Shown: positions 17,403 through 26,504 of the stretch, piece by piece
Layout of the letters: each line of letters begins with the position of its first letter
How positions within the stretch are numbered: position 1 is the stretch's first letter
Source: Streptomyces sp.
Lineage (GTDB): Bacteria > Actinomycetota > Actinomycetes > Streptomycetales > Streptomycetaceae
Reading direction: 5' to 3'
Length of the DNA stretch: 64,000 nucleotides
Assembly (NCBI RefSeq): GCF_019510245.1
Contig: NZ_JAEKKT010000181.1
Coordinates: 62,001-126,000 of the forward strand
Position numbers and translations under genes: made by a program
Notes under the pieces: model-generated
Told to the model about the DNA's origin: nothing
The model's input: the letters and a program-made list of their open reading frames with translations, nothing else
Databases searched by the model: none

Positions 17403-18431
17403 ATGACCCCCCCAACTCCATCCGCGGCTGCCCCGCTTGAGGTGACCGACGAGACCGAGAAGAAGTCGACCACTTCGGACGGTTCGAAGGGCAGCGAGAG
17501 CAGGTCGCCGGGCCGCCTGGCCTGGAAGCGCTTCAAGCGCGACCGTACGGGCGTTATATCCGCTTACGTCGTGATCTTCTTCTTCGTGATCGGCATCGCG
17601 GCACCGCTGATCGCGAAGCTGTACGGGAAGAACCCGTACACCACGTACACCACCCAGCACCCTGAGCTGCTCAACGCCTTCTCGTACCCCGCAGGGCCCA
17701 ACGGAGGTATGAGCCCGGAGTTCTGGTTCGGCATCGAACCCCAGCTCGGCCGGGACGTCTTCACGTTCCTGCTGTACGCCATCCGCAACTCGCTCGGCAT
17801 CGCGACAGCCGCCGCACTGCTCACCACGGTCCTCGGCGTCGTGATCGGCGTCACAGCGGGCTACCTGGGCGGCAAGACGGACTACCTCGTCGGCCGGATC
17901 ATCGACATCCTGCTGTCGTTCCCGTCCACGCTGTTCTTCATCGCGTTCATGCCTGTCGTCTTCGGGTTCTTCGTCGCCCCCGACGACAACATCCCGACCT
18001 GGCTGCGCGCCACCGCGCTGATCCTGGTCCTTTCCGCCTTCGGCTGGGCCTCCATCGCCCGATTGCTGCGTGGCCAGGTGCTGGGCCTGCGCGAGCGGGA
18101 GTTCGTCGAGGCGGCGAAGGTCACGGGCGCGTCACCGATGCGTGTCGTGTTCAAGGAACTGCTGCCCAACCTGTGGACTCCGATCATCATCCAGTCCACG
18201 CTCCTCCTCCCCGCCTACGTGACTGCGGAAGCGGGTCTGGCCTTCCTCGGCGTGGGCATGATCGACCCGACCCCCGACTGGGGCGTGATGATCGGTCGCG
18301 GCGCGCAGTTCTACACCGAGGACATCACCTTCATGCTCTTCCCGGGCATCTCCATGGTGATCTTCGTGCTCGCCTTCAACCTGCTCGGCGACTCCGTGCG
18401 CGACGCGCTCGACCCGAAGTCCAAGCGGTAG
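17403..18431 (+). CDS. peptide transporter set II, permease (OppC type; BldKA position)
   Basis: 342 residues from ATG 17403, with AGGAG 4-5 bp upstream; an in-frame start at 17358 lacks a site. A hydrophilic, Ser/Thr/Glu-rich N-terminus of about 40 residues precedes RLAWKRFKRDRTGVISAYVV and the first helix. The loop to helix 2 is long and contains GKNPYTTYTTQHPELL. The EAA loop is REFVEAAKVTGASPMRVVFKE, and the protein ends DSVRDALDPKSKR. It is the first gene of an operon ordered permease-lipoprotein-permease-ATPase-ATPase, the same as bldKABCDE in S. coelicolor. Closest relative in the window is the set III gene at 33963-34997, which shares the KNPYT motif. Confidence 0.92.
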   Translation: MTPPTPSAAAPLEVTDETEKKSTTSDGSKGSESRSPGRLAWKRFKRDRTGVISAYVVIFFFVIGIAAPLIAKLYGKNPYTTYTTQHPELLNAFSYPAGPNGGMSPEFWFGIEPQLGRDVFTFLLYAIRNSLGIATAAALLTTVLGVVIGVTAGYLGGKTDYLVGRIIDILLSFPSTLFFIAFMPVVFGFFVAPDDNIPTWLRATALILVLSAFGWASIARLLRGQVLGLREREFVEAAKVTGASPMRVVFKELLPNLWTPIIIQSTLLLPAYVTAEAGLAFLGVGMIDPTPDWGVMIGRGAQFYTEDITFMLFPGISMVIFVLAFNLLGDSVRDALDPKSKR

Positions 18432-18513
18432 CCCTCCCTGCACCACCCGGCCCGGTTCGATGACGTCCGGCTGGTTCCGACCATCCGAATTGACCCCTAT
18501 AGGCAGGCTCAGC

Positions 18514-20271
18514 ATGTCCTTTTCTCGCAGAAACTTCCTGATCGCCACCGGTGTGGCGGCGGCCTCCACGACCGTGCTGAGCGCGTGCAGCAGCGGTGAC
18601 GACAACAAGGGCTCGTCCAAGGTCCCGTCCGTCTCCGACGCGAAGACCATGAACATCCCGGTCGGCACCAAGGCGGACTCCACGGGCCCGGCGCCCGAGG
18701 TCGCCGGTGCGGTCAAGGGCGGCACGATCTACTCGCTCGACCAGTTCGACATGGACCACCTGGACCCGGCGCAGATCTACGTCTCCACCGAGGGCGCCAT
18801 CACCCGCCCGATCCTGCGTGGTCTGACCGGCTACAAGGTCGACGACAAGGGTGGCGCCACGCTCGTCGGCGACGTCGCGACCGACGCCGGCACCATGAAG
18901 GACGGCGGCAAGACCTGGTCGTTCACGATCAAGGACGGCATCAAGTGGGAGGACGGCACCGACCTCTCCATGGACGACGTCCGCCACACCTTCGAGCGTC
19001 TCTTCGCCTCGTTCGTCACCGAGGGTCCGCGCTACGTCCAGCAGTGGCTCGTCGGCGGCGACAAGTACAAGGGCCCCTACGACGGCAAGAGCCTGTCCTC
19101 GATCGAGGTCTCCGGCAAGACGATCACGTTCACCCTCAACGAGGCCCGCACCGACTTCAACTACACGCTGGGCATGCCCGGCTACGGCCTTGTCAACAAG
19201 AAGAAGGACACCAAGGAGAAGTACGACAAGCGTCCGTACTCCCTTGGCCCCTACAAGATCGACAGCCGGAGCATCGGCAAGTCGATGACCTACGTGCGCA
19301 ACGAGCACTGGGACCCCGCCACGGACGCGATCCGCAACGCGTACCCGGACAAGTACATCTTCCAGTTCGGCTTCCAGCCGGTCGCCTCCACCGACCGCTA
19401 CATCGCGGACAAGGGCAACGACCAGTACGCGATGTCGATCTTCAACGAGGTGGCGGCCGAGCGCACCGCGCAGGTCCTCACCAACGCCTCGCTGAAGAAG
19501 CGCGTTCTGACCCAGGTCGACACGGTCACCTACTACTGGCCGATCAACATGACCCGGATCAAGGACCTGAAGGTCCGCCAGGCGATCAACTGGGCGTGGC
19601 CGCACCAGCAGCTGCAGACCATCCGCGGTGGTGCGTCCACCAGCGAGCTGGCCAGCACCATCCTCAGCCCGGTGACCCCCGGCTACAAGAAGTTCGACCT
19701 GTACGGCGTGACCACGAAGCCCGGCGGCGACCCGGTCAAGGCCAAGGCGCTGCTGAAGGAGGCCGGCAAGGTCGGCCAGAAGCTGGTCATCGCCTACCAG
19801 CAGTCGGACAACGCGGTGAAGCAGGCCGTGGCCATCAAGAACGCCCTTGAGGCGGCCGGCTTCCAGGTCGTCAACCAGCAGGTCGACAAGACGACCTTCT
19901 ACACCCAGATCGGCAAGATCGACAACGGCTACGACCTGTTCGCGGCCGGCTGGAGCCCCGACTGGCCGAACGGCTACTCGGTCTTCTTCCCCTGCTGGAG
20001 CGGCAAGAACATCGGCGACGGTCGCAGCAACTACGCCCAGCTGAACGACCCGAGCGTGAACAAGGCGATCGACGCGGCCGCCAAGATCGCCGACGTCGAC
20101 GAGGCCAACAAGGCCTGGGGCGCCATCGACAAGCAGATCATGGAGCTGGCGGCGGTCGTCCCGGACTACCACTCCATCCGTAACTGGATGTACGGATCCA
20201 AGGTCGGCAACGTCGTCTACGACGCCGGCAACACCTGCGTCGCGCTCTGCAAGCTGTACGTCAAGAAGTAA
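18514..20271 (+). CDS. peptide transporter set II, binding lipoprotein with Tat-type signal (BldKB position)
   Basis: 585 residues. The N-terminus MSFSRRNFLIATG fits the twin-arginine consensus (S-R-R-x-F-L) and is followed by a hydrophobic stretch and lipobox LSAC, so this is probably a Tat-exported lipoprotein, unlike its set I and III counterparts. The mature sequence is SBP family 5: DHLDPAQIYVSTEGAITRPI, then FTIKDGIKWEDGTDLSMDDV and SLGPYKIDSRSIGKSM. It matches the set III lipoprotein over its length in an eyeball comparison (shared DSTGP, HLDPAQIYVS, TFERLFA, LVYVKK-like end). Spacing to the permease upstream is 82 bp; an 11-bp stem-loop follows the stop codon. Confidence 0.93.
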   Translation: MSFSRRNFLIATGVAAASTTVLSACSSGDDNKGSSKVPSVSDAKTMNIPVGTKADSTGPAPEVAGAVKGGTIYSLDQFDMDHLDPAQIYVSTEGAITRPILRGLTGYKVDDKGGATLVGDVATDAGTMKDGGKTWSFTIKDGIKWEDGTDLSMDDVRHTFERLFASFVTEGPRYVQQWLVGGDKYKGPYDGKSLSSIEVSGKTITFTLNEARTDFNYTLGMPGYGLVNKKKDTKEKYDKRPYSLGPYKIDSRSIGKSMTYVRNEHWDPATDAIRNAYPDKYIFQFGFQPVASTDRYIADKGNDQYAMSIFNEVAAERTAQVLTNASLKKRVLTQVDTVTYYWPINMTRIKDLKVRQAINWAWPHQQLQTIRGGASTSELASTILSPVTPGYKKFDLYGVTTKPGGDPVKAKALLKEAGKVGQKLVIAYQQSDNAVKQAVAIKNALEAAGFQVVNQQVDKTTFYTQIGKIDNGYDLFAAGWSPDWPNGYSVFFPCWSGKNIGDGRSNYAQLNDPSVNKAIDAAAKIADVDEANKAWGAIDKQIMELAAVVPDYHSIRNWMYGSKVGNVVYDAGNTCVALCKLYVKK

Positions 20272-20287
20272 GCGCGCAAGACCCTTC

Positions 20288-20314
20288 GGGGGCGGCCATG
20301 ACCTGGCCGCCCCC
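20288..20314 (+). terminator. stem-loop between set II lipoprotein and permease genes
   Basis: Arms GGGGGCGGCCA (20288-20298) and TGGCCGCCCCC (20304-20314) are perfectly complementary around TGACC. Placed just after the lipoprotein stop codon inside the operon, it probably works as a partial terminator or mRNA 3'-end stabiliser that keeps binding protein in excess over the membrane complex. Confidence 0.75.
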
Positions 20315-20369
20315 TCCGGCCCACCCCTCACCCCCCGGCGACGGCGCCCCGTCCGGAAAGTCACGCCCC

Positions 20370-21350
20370 ATGTTCCGCTTCCTTGTCCGCCGAGTCTTCG
20401 GCGCGCTGGTCATCCTCTTGATCATCAGCGCCGTCACCTTCTGGCTCTTCTACGCCATCCCGCGTGACCCCGCCACGATGTCCTGCGGCAAGAACTGCAC
20501 GCCCGACATGCTCAGGCAGGTCCGGCACAACCTGGGCATCGACCACCCGGTTCCGGTCCAGTACTGGTACTGGCTCAAGGGCATCTTCGTCGGGCGCAGC
20601 TACGGCGACTTCGGCAACTGCAACGCGCCGTGCCTCGGGTACTCGTTCGCCAACCGCGAGCCCGTCCTCGGGACGATCATGGACAGGCTCCCGCTGACCC
20701 TGTCGCTCGCCTTCGGCTCGGCCGTCGTCTTCCTCATCTTCGGTATCGGCGCCGGCATGCTCGCCGCCGTAAAGCAGGGCAAGTGGCAGGACAAGGTCGC
20801 CAGCTCGGCGTCGCTGGTCGCCTCCTCGATGCAGATCTACTTCGTCGGCTACATCGCGATGTACTTCTTCGTCGCGAAGCTCGGCATCCTGGACAACCCG
20901 TCGTACACCCCCCTCACCCAGAACCCGGTCGAGTGGGCCTCGGGTCTCCTGCTGCCCTGGCTGGTGCTGGCCCTGATCTGGACCGCCAACTACACCCGTA
21001 TGACGCGCTCCCAGCTGGTCGAGACGCTGAGCGAGGACTACGTCCGCACGGCCCGGGCCAAGGGCCTCTCCCGTCGGAACGTCTTCTTCCGGTTCGCCTG
21101 GCGCGGCGCGATGGGTCCGATCGTCACGATCTTCGGTATCGACCTCGCCACGCTCATCGGCGGCGCGATCATCACCGAGACCGTCTTCAGCCTCCAGGGC
21201 GTGGGCCAGCTGGCCCTGAAGTCCGTGGACCAGAGCGACCTGCCCATGGTGCTCGGCGTGACCCTGCTGTCCGCCGGCGCGATCGTGATCTTCAACATCA
21301 TCGTGGACGCCGTCTACGCCCTCATCGACCCGCGGATCCGGCTCGCCTGA
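20370..21350 (+). CDS. peptide transporter set II, permease (OppB type; BldKC position)
   Basis: 326 residues, with the start set at the ATG of MFRFLVRRVFGALVIL, the family's standard N-terminus; an ORF extension to 20298 is Pro-rich and covers the stem-loop. After helix 1 an extracytoplasmic loop contains two Cys pairs (MSCGKNC and CNAPC), also present in the set III homologue. The EAA loop is EDYVRTARAKGLSRRNVFFRF and the C-terminus ALIDPRIRLA. It partners with the OppC-type permease at the head of the operon. Confidence 0.92.
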   Translation: MFRFLVRRVFGALVILLIISAVTFWLFYAIPRDPATMSCGKNCTPDMLRQVRHNLGIDHPVPVQYWYWLKGIFVGRSYGDFGNCNAPCLGYSFANREPVLGTIMDRLPLTLSLAFGSAVVFLIFGIGAGMLAAVKQGKWQDKVASSASLVASSMQIYFVGYIAMYFFVAKLGILDNPSYTPLTQNPVEWASGLLLPWLVLALIWTANYTRMTRSQLVETLSEDYVRTARAKGLSRRNVFFRFAWRGAMGPIVTIFGIDLATLIGGAIITETVFSLQGVGQLALKSVDQSDLPMVLGVTLLSAGAIVIFNIIVDAVYALIDPRIRLA

Positions 21351-21396
21351 CCTCCGCCCCACCCCCAACCTCGCATCACCCCCCAGGAGCGTCCCC

Positions 21397-22437
21397 GTGA
21401 CGAGCACCGATCAGCAGCCGTTCCTCTCCGTCAAGGACCTCAAAGTCCACTTCTCCACCGAGGACGGCATCGTCAAGGCCGTCGACGGGCTCAGCTTCGA
21501 CATCGCCAAGGGCCAGACGCTCGGCATCGTCGGTGAGTCGGGCTCCGGCAAGTCCGTGACCAACCTGACGATCCTGGGCCTGCACGACCCCGCCCGCACC
21601 CAGATCGACGGCGAGATCCTGCTCGACGGCCAGGAACTCCTCACGGCGTCCGAGCGGACGCTGGAGAAGCTCCGCGGCAACAAGATGTCGATGATCTTCC
21701 AGGACGCGCTGGCCTCGCTGTCGCCGTACCACACCATCGGCGCCCAGATCGCCGAGGTCTACCGCAAGCACACCGGCGCCTCCAAGAAGGAGGCCCGGGC
21801 GCGCGCGATCGAGATGCTGAAGCGGGTCGGGATCCCCCAGCCGGACGTCCGGGTCGACGACTACCCCCACCAGTTCTCCGGCGGTATGCGCCAGCGCGCG
21901 ATGATCGCGATGGCCCTGGTCTGCGACCCCGAACTGCTGATCGCCGACGAGCCGACCACCGCGCTCGACGTGACGGTCCAGGCCCAGATCATGGACCTGC
22001 TCAAGGACCTCCAGCAGGAGTTCGGCACGGCGATCATCTTCATCACCCACGACCTCGGAGTCATCGCCGACATCGCGGACGACGTCCTGGTGATGTACGG
22101 CGGCCGGTGCGTGGAGCGGGGCACCAAGAAGCAGGTGCTGGGCTCGCCGCAGCACCCGTACACGCTGGGCCTGCTCAACTCCATGCCGAGCCTCGACGGA
22201 CCGGTCGACATCCCGCTGTCGCCGATCCCCGGCTCGCCGCCCTCGCTGCTCAACCCGCCGTCCGGCTGCCGTTTCCACCCGCGATGCGCGTTTGCGGAGA
22301 AGGTCGCGGGCGGCAGGTGCTCCAGCGAGCAGCCGCCGCTCGAACTGGTCGAGGGCCGCGGCTCCGCCTGCCACCTGGAACTGAGCAAGCGCGACGAGCT
22401 CTTCGCCGACTACGCGGCCACCGCCGGCCACAACTGA
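21397..22437 (+). CDS. peptide transporter set II, ATP-binding protein (OppD type; BldKD position)
   Basis: 346 residues from GTG 21397 with AGGAG 7 bp upstream. Motifs are Walker A GESGSGKSV, Q-loop FQDALASLSPYH, signature FSGGMRQRAMIAMAL, Walker B LLIADEPTTALD and FITHDLGVIAD. The C-terminal extension has SPIPGSPPSLLNPPSGCRFH and the Cys cluster (RCAFAEKVAGGRC). The set III counterpart (29906-30967) shares nearly all of these blocks. Confidence 0.93.
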   Translation: MTSTDQQPFLSVKDLKVHFSTEDGIVKAVDGLSFDIAKGQTLGIVGESGSGKSVTNLTILGLHDPARTQIDGEILLDGQELLTASERTLEKLRGNKMSMIFQDALASLSPYHTIGAQIAEVYRKHTGASKKEARARAIEMLKRVGIPQPDVRVDDYPHQFSGGMRQRAMIAMALVCDPELLIADEPTTALDVTVQAQIMDLLKDLQQEFGTAIIFITHDLGVIADIADDVLVMYGGRCVERGTKKQVLGSPQHPYTLGLLNSMPSLDGPVDIPLSPIPGSPPSLLNPPSGCRFHPRCAFAEKVAGGRCSSEQPPLELVEGRGSACHLELSKRDELFADYAATAGHN

Positions 22438-22463
22438 CGGACACGAGACGGGACTTCACGACC

Positions 22464-23507
22464 ATGAGCAACACCAACCCCCTCCTGGACGTCTCCGGGC
22501 TGGCCAAGCACTTCCCGATCAAGGGCGGCTTCCCGATCCGGCGGACGGTCGGCGCGGTGCAGGCGGTGGACGGCCTCGACTTCCAGGTCGCCGAGGGCGA
22601 GAGCCTGGGCCTGGTCGGCGAGTCCGGCTGCGGCAAGTCGACCACCGGTCGGCTGATCACGCGCCTGCTGGAGCCGACCGGCGGCAAGATCACCTACCGC
22701 GGCCAGGACATCACGCACGCCAACCGCAGGCAGCTGGCGCCGATCCGGTCCGAGATCCAGATGATCTTCCAGGACCCGTACGCGTCCCTCAACCCGCGGC
22801 AGACGGTCGGCAAGATCATCGCGGGCCCGATGGAGATCAACGACATCAACCCGGCCGGCGGCCGCGAGAAGCGCGTACGGGAGCTGCTGGAGATCGTCGG
22901 TCTCAACCCGGAGCACTTCAACCGCTTCCCGCACGAGTTCTCCGGCGGCCAGCGCCAGCGCATCGGGGTGGCCCGCGCGCTGGCCCTGGAACCGAAGCTG
23001 ATCGTCGCCGACGAGCCGGTCTCGGCGCTCGACGTCTCCATCCAGGCGCAGGTCGTGAACCTTCTCCAGAAGGTCCAGCAGGAACTGGGCATCGCCTTCG
23101 TCTTCATCGCCCACGACCTCGCGATCGTGCGGCACTTCTCCCAGCGCGTCGCGGTCATGTACCTCGGTAAGATCGTGGAGATCGCCGACCGCGAGGACCT
23201 GTACGACAACCCGCGCCACCCCTACACGCGGGCCCTGCTGTCCGCCGTGCCCGAGGCGACGGTGGACGTGGAGCCGCGCGAGCGGATCCGCCTGGTCGGT
23301 GACGTCCCGTCCCCGATCAACCCGCCGTCCGGCTGCCGCTTCCGCACCCGCTGCTGGAAGGCGACGGAGAAGTGCGCGACGGAGGCCCCGCCGCTGGTCC
23401 AGGCAGACGGCAACAAGCCCGGCCACCTCACCGCGTGCCACTATCCTGAGGCGCAGGAGACGATTCCCGCCCCGCGTCTCTCCAAGGACCCCGAGGCCGC
23501 GGCCTGA
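22464..23507 (+). CDS. peptide transporter set II, ATP-binding protein (OppF type; BldKE position)
   Basis: 347 residues from ATG 22464. Reads PLLDVSGLAKHFPIKGG, Walker A GESGCGKST, signature FSGGQRQRIGVARALAL, Walker B LIVADEPVSALD, FIAHDLAIVRHFSQR and PSGCRFRTRCW. Long blocks are identical to the set III OppF-type protein, including RQLAPIRSEIQMIFQDPY, SLNPRQTVGKII and LLEIVGLNPEHFNRFPHEF, so the two are recent paralogues. Last gene of set II; a strong bidirectional terminator follows. Confidence 0.93.
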   Translation: MSNTNPLLDVSGLAKHFPIKGGFPIRRTVGAVQAVDGLDFQVAEGESLGLVGESGCGKSTTGRLITRLLEPTGGKITYRGQDITHANRRQLAPIRSEIQMIFQDPYASLNPRQTVGKIIAGPMEINDINPAGGREKRVRELLEIVGLNPEHFNRFPHEFSGGQRQRIGVARALALEPKLIVADEPVSALDVSIQAQVVNLLQKVQQELGIAFVFIAHDLAIVRHFSQRVAVMYLGKIVEIADREDLYDNPRHPYTRALLSAVPEATVDVEPRERIRLVGDVPSPINPPSGCRFRTRCWKATEKCATEAPPLVQADGNKPGHLTACHYPEAQETIPAPRLSKDPEAAA

Positions 23508-23594
23508 CACACCCCTTTCCGTCAGCCGCCGCCTGCGGAACGGACTTTCACCGGCCCATTGACCCGAGCCCCTGAACGTCCGCTCCAGGGGAGC

Positions 23595-23626
23595 AAGGGC
23601 CCGCACCTCCCCAGGTGCGGGCCCTT
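23595..23626. terminator. bidirectional 14-bp stem terminator
   Basis: AAGGGCCCGCACCT (23595-23608) pairs perfectly with 23613-23626 around a CCCC loop. The stem begins with A's and ends with TT followed by CTCATTG, and it sits between the convergent set II operon and the MFS gene. Confidence 0.88.
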
Positions 23627-23640
23627 CTCATTGCCGTACG

Positions 23641-24900
23641 TCAGGAAGCGGTGGTGGCTTCGAGGAGCTCGGGCCGGTCCGCACCCGGCGTGGCACGCAG
23701 TGACCGCACCCCGGGCGACAGGAGCGCGGCCAGGGTGGCCGCGACGATCAGGGTCGCACAGACGATCAGCATCCGGTCGGTGCCGAAGGTGTCGGCGGCG
23801 GGGCCTGCCAGCGCGAGGCCGAGCGGGGCGAGGGTGAGCGAGCCGAACCAGTCGTAGGAGCTGACCCGGGACAGAGCCTCCTCCGGGATTTCGCGCTGCA
23901 TGGTGGTGGCCCACAGCACGCCGAAGAAGTCCAGGCTGACACCGGCGGTGAAGGCACCCGCGGCGACGGCCCACAGCGGTGCTCCGGCCCCGAGGAGGGC
24001 CGGAGGCAGGGCGGACGGGAGGGTGAACAGGACCGCCGCCAGGATCGGCCGGGTGACGCGCGCGCGGGCCGCGATCCCGGCGCCCGCCACGGCCCCCAGC
24101 GCCTGCGCGGCCACCACCACCGACCAGGCGCGGGCCCCGCCGAAGTGGGCACGCGCGGCCAGCGGACCCAGGACCCCTGCGTTGGCGTTGGTGGCGGCCA
24201 CCACCAGCGAGAACTGGACGACGACCACCCACAGCCACTGCCGGGAGGCGAACTCCCGCCAGCCCTCGCGCAGATCGGCCCAGCCCGAGGCGGACTTCTG
24301 CGGACGACGGCTCAGCCGCAGGGACGAGGTGAGCGCGGCGCTGACCACGAAGGACAGACCGTTGATGGCCAGCGCCCAGCCCGCGCCGACCCATGCCACC
24401 GTCGCGCCGGACAGGGCCAGCCCCAGCAGGAGGGAGGTGTTGGTGCCGACCCGCAACAGGCCGTTGGCTCGCTGGAGGGCCTCGGACGGGACCAGCATCG
24501 GGATGATCCCGTCCATCGCCGGCGAGAAGAGAGCGGTCGCGGTGCCCGCCGTGACGGCGAGCACGCAGAGCGCGGCGACGGGGGCATGGCCGCTGAGCAC
24601 CATGGCCGCGAGCCCGCCGTAGGACAGGGCACCCAGCAGGTCCGCAACGGCCATCAGCGCGGAGCGGGAGACCCGGTCCGCGATCACCCCTCCGACCAGG
24701 ACCAGCGCGAGCTGCGGGACCGCCTGGCAGGCGACGACGAGCGAGAGGTCGCCCGGGGTCGCGCCGGGCAGCGAGAGCACCGCGAAGGCCAGCGCGATCC
24801 GGGCGAACCCGTTGCCGAGCACGGAGATGATCCGGGCGGACGCGAGGCGCACGAAACCGGAGTTGCGCAGCAGGGAAGGGGGGTGCTCAGCGGCAGACAT
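23641..24900 (-). CDS. MFS transporter (MFS_3 / enterobactin-exporter-like)
   Basis: 419 residues with about twelve hydrophobic helices. The N-terminus (LLRNSGFVRLASARIISVLGN) and GGVIADRVSRSALMAVADLL in the loop after helix 2 (the D-R motif of the A-like loop) match the MFS_3 group of EntS-like and macrolide-efflux-like exporters. The central loop contains RLSRRPQKSASGWADLREG. The start is ATG 24900 with AAGGTG upstream. Such proteins export drugs or siderophores; the substrate is not visible here. It stands alone, convergent with the peptide transporter, and is probably accessory. Confidence 0.88.
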   Translation of the reverse strand: MSAAEHPPSLLRNSGFVRLASARIISVLGNGFARIALAFAVLSLPGATPGDLSLVVACQAVPQLALVLVGGVIADRVSRSALMAVADLLGALSYGGLAAMVLSGHAPVAALCVLAVTAGTATALFSPAMDGIIPMLVPSEALQRANGLLRVGTNTSLLLGLALSGATVAWVGAGWALAINGLSFVVSAALTSSLRLSRRPQKSASGWADLREGWREFASRQWLWVVVVQFSLVVAATNANAGVLGPLAARAHFGGARAWSVVVAAQALGAVAGAGIAARARVTRPILAAVLFTLPSALPPALLGAGAPLWAVAAGAFTAGVSLDFFGVLWATTMQREIPEEALSRVSSYDWFGSLTLAPLGLALAGPAADTFGTDRMLIVCATLIVAATLAALLSPGVRSLRATPGADRPELLEATTAS

Positions 24901-25011
24901 GGACGGGCACCTTACGCCCTCGCCGCCTCGGGCCGATCCCCGTCGCGCACACTTCCCGCCACGTACGGATCACGAGTCAGGCTCCCCCGCCCCGCGCCCG
25001 AGCCCCGCCGT

Positions 25012-25911
25012 TCAGGACTCGACGAACAACTCCGCAGCGTCCGTGACGTGCACCGCCCGCTGGGCCCAGGTTTCGAGCTGGTCCAGATCGGTACACGCGT
25101 CCACCCGCTCACGGACCGCATCACTCACCGGGACACCACGCCACTCCAGGACCCGCAGGACCATCTCGGCACGCTCCTGAACCCGCCCCTGCTCCCGGCC
25201 TTCCTCCCGGCCTTCCTCCCGCACCTGCTCCGCCAGCGGGTGCCGCCAGAAGTACTGCATCGCCGTCATCAGGTCCCTCCAGATCTGCTTCGCCCGGGGA
25301 TCGACCAGGCACGAGTCGACGAACTGTACGAAGACCGCGGCACTGTCGCGGTCAATGGTCTTCAAGGCGGCTGCCAGCGATTCCAGTATGGCCGCAGCAT
25401 TCCGGCCCCGCCCGTGTGTCATGGCCGAGAGCACCGCAAGGGGTACGTCCCGTTCGGCCTCCCGCACGTCCGCGATCAAGGGAACGTTGTCCGGCCCCAG
25501 CACCAGCGGCCGCACGATCAGCGACTCCCACCCGGGAAGGCCGAGCTTGATCGGCTGCGACGCCCATCGTGCCGTCGTACTGCTCTGGGTGATCACGATC
25601 AGTACCGGCTCACACCGATACTTCTCATACAAGTACGACAGGTAGTACGGCCAGCTCCCCCGCTTACGGCCGTCCACCTCCCCCTGCGACTCGACCACGA
25701 GGAGGTAGGTCCCCCTGTCGGTCTCTGCCCGCAGCAACGTGTCCACCCGACGCTCGACCGGCTCGATCTCCGTCAGATCCACGTTCAGCGCCGCGATCTC
25801 CCGCGGCTCCGGAAACGGGACGCCCAGTACCCGCTGCAACGCATGCGTCAGCAACCCCGGATCCTTCTGGAAGATCCGGTGCAACGCCTCATGCGACGAC
25901 CCCACCATCAC
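25012..25911 (-). CDS. Rpn / PD-(D/E)XK nuclease family transposase-like protein
   Basis: 299 residues. The N-terminal half has the features of the Rpn/YhgA-like PD-(D/E)XK family: ERRVDTLLRAET (acidic residue on the first core strand), then YLLVVESQGEVDGRKRGSW with E-x-Q as the catalytic strand, and WPYYLSYLYEKYRCEPVLIV. The C-terminal half is helical, ending with the family's charged repeat EEGREEGREQGR and a segment for helical assembly. E. coli Rpn proteins are DNA nucleases that promote recombination; related Streptomyces proteins are numerous but uncharacterised. Its GTG start overlaps the stop of the RsbW-like ATPase gene by 4 bp, so the two are coupled. Confidence 0.78.
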   Translation of the reverse strand: MMVGSSHEALHRIFQKDPGLLTHALQRVLGVPFPEPREIAALNVDLTEIEPVERRVDTLLRAETDRGTYLLVVESQGEVDGRKRGSWPYYLSYLYEKYRCEPVLIVITQSSTTARWASQPIKLGLPGWESLIVRPLVLGPDNVPLIADVREAERDVPLAVLSAMTHGRGRNAAAILESLAAALKTIDRDSAAVFVQFVDSCLVDPRAKQIWRDLMTAMQYFWRHPLAEQVREEGREEGREQGRVQERAEMVLRVLEWRGVPVSDAVRERVDACTDLDQLETWAQRAVHVTDAAELFVES

Positions 25912-26306
25912 GCCACCCCCAGCTCACACCACACATACTTGCCACGGTCCCCGAACCGGGACGACGGCTGCCAGCCCCAGCCATCCGCACACGCCACCAC
26001 CAGCCCCAACCCCCGCCCCGCCTCCTCGAACTCGGTTACCACCCCCGGCGGCTCAGGAGGCACCGGATCCGCATCCCACGCCCCGATCCACACGACGCCC
26101 TCCGGGGAGCGCCGGACCCTGAGCGCGGCCGGTCCCTTCGTGTGCCGCACGGCATTGGAGACCAGCTCGGCGGCGAGGAGCTCCGCCGTGTCCACCAGGC
26201 CGATCAGGCCGTGCATGGTCAAGATCAGGCGCAGGGTGCGACGGGAGATCGTCACCGCTCTCGGGTCGTTGGGAACGTAGAGCGTGTAGTCCCAGGTCTC
26301 GGGCAT
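25908..26306 (-). CDS. RsbW-like ATP-binding (anti-sigma factor kinase fold) protein
   Basis: 132 residues of the HATPase_c_2 fold: LLAAELVSNAVRHTKGPAALRV carries the N box and EEAGRGLGLVVACADGWGW the G2 box, followed by GKYVWCEL at the end. Many Streptomyces proteins of this type lie next to WhiJ-like HTH/DUF397 pairs, as here, where it is divergent from both. Biochemically they are Ser/Thr kinases of anti-anti-sigma factors or unproven ATPases; no STAS partner is encoded nearby. The start is ATG 26306. Coupled downstream to the Rpn-like gene. Confidence 0.88.
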   Translation of the reverse strand: MPETWDYTLYVPNDPRAVTISRRTLRLILTMHGLIGLVDTAELLAAELVSNAVRHTKGPAALRVRRSPEGVVWIGAWDADPVPPEPPGVVTEFEEAGRGLGLVVACADGWGWQPSSRFGDRGKYVWCELGVA

Positions 26307-26504
26307 GCGTCATCAACTCCGGTCGGGTGTAGGGGATTTCAGGCACGGTGGCATCGCCGCACGGCCGAGGCGCGGTGCACTTCCAGGGCGTGTCCGTTAC
26401 GTCACCGACAGTAGAGACACAATTTGGGACGACGCAAGTCGCTGCCGTAATCTTCCCCTCGAACGAGGTTCTGCTCGGCGGCAGTACCTGGCGAGGAGGA
26501 ACAC

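Noticed and set aside
18376..20364. Minus-strand frame of about 660 codons opposite the set II lipoprotein
   Set aside because: Complete overlap with a confidently identified lipoprotein gene and no family resemblance.
25190..25240. Repeated CTTCCTCCCGGC units near the Rpn-like gene as a regulatory repeat
   Set aside because: They encode the EEGREEGREQGR segment typical of the family's C-terminal region.
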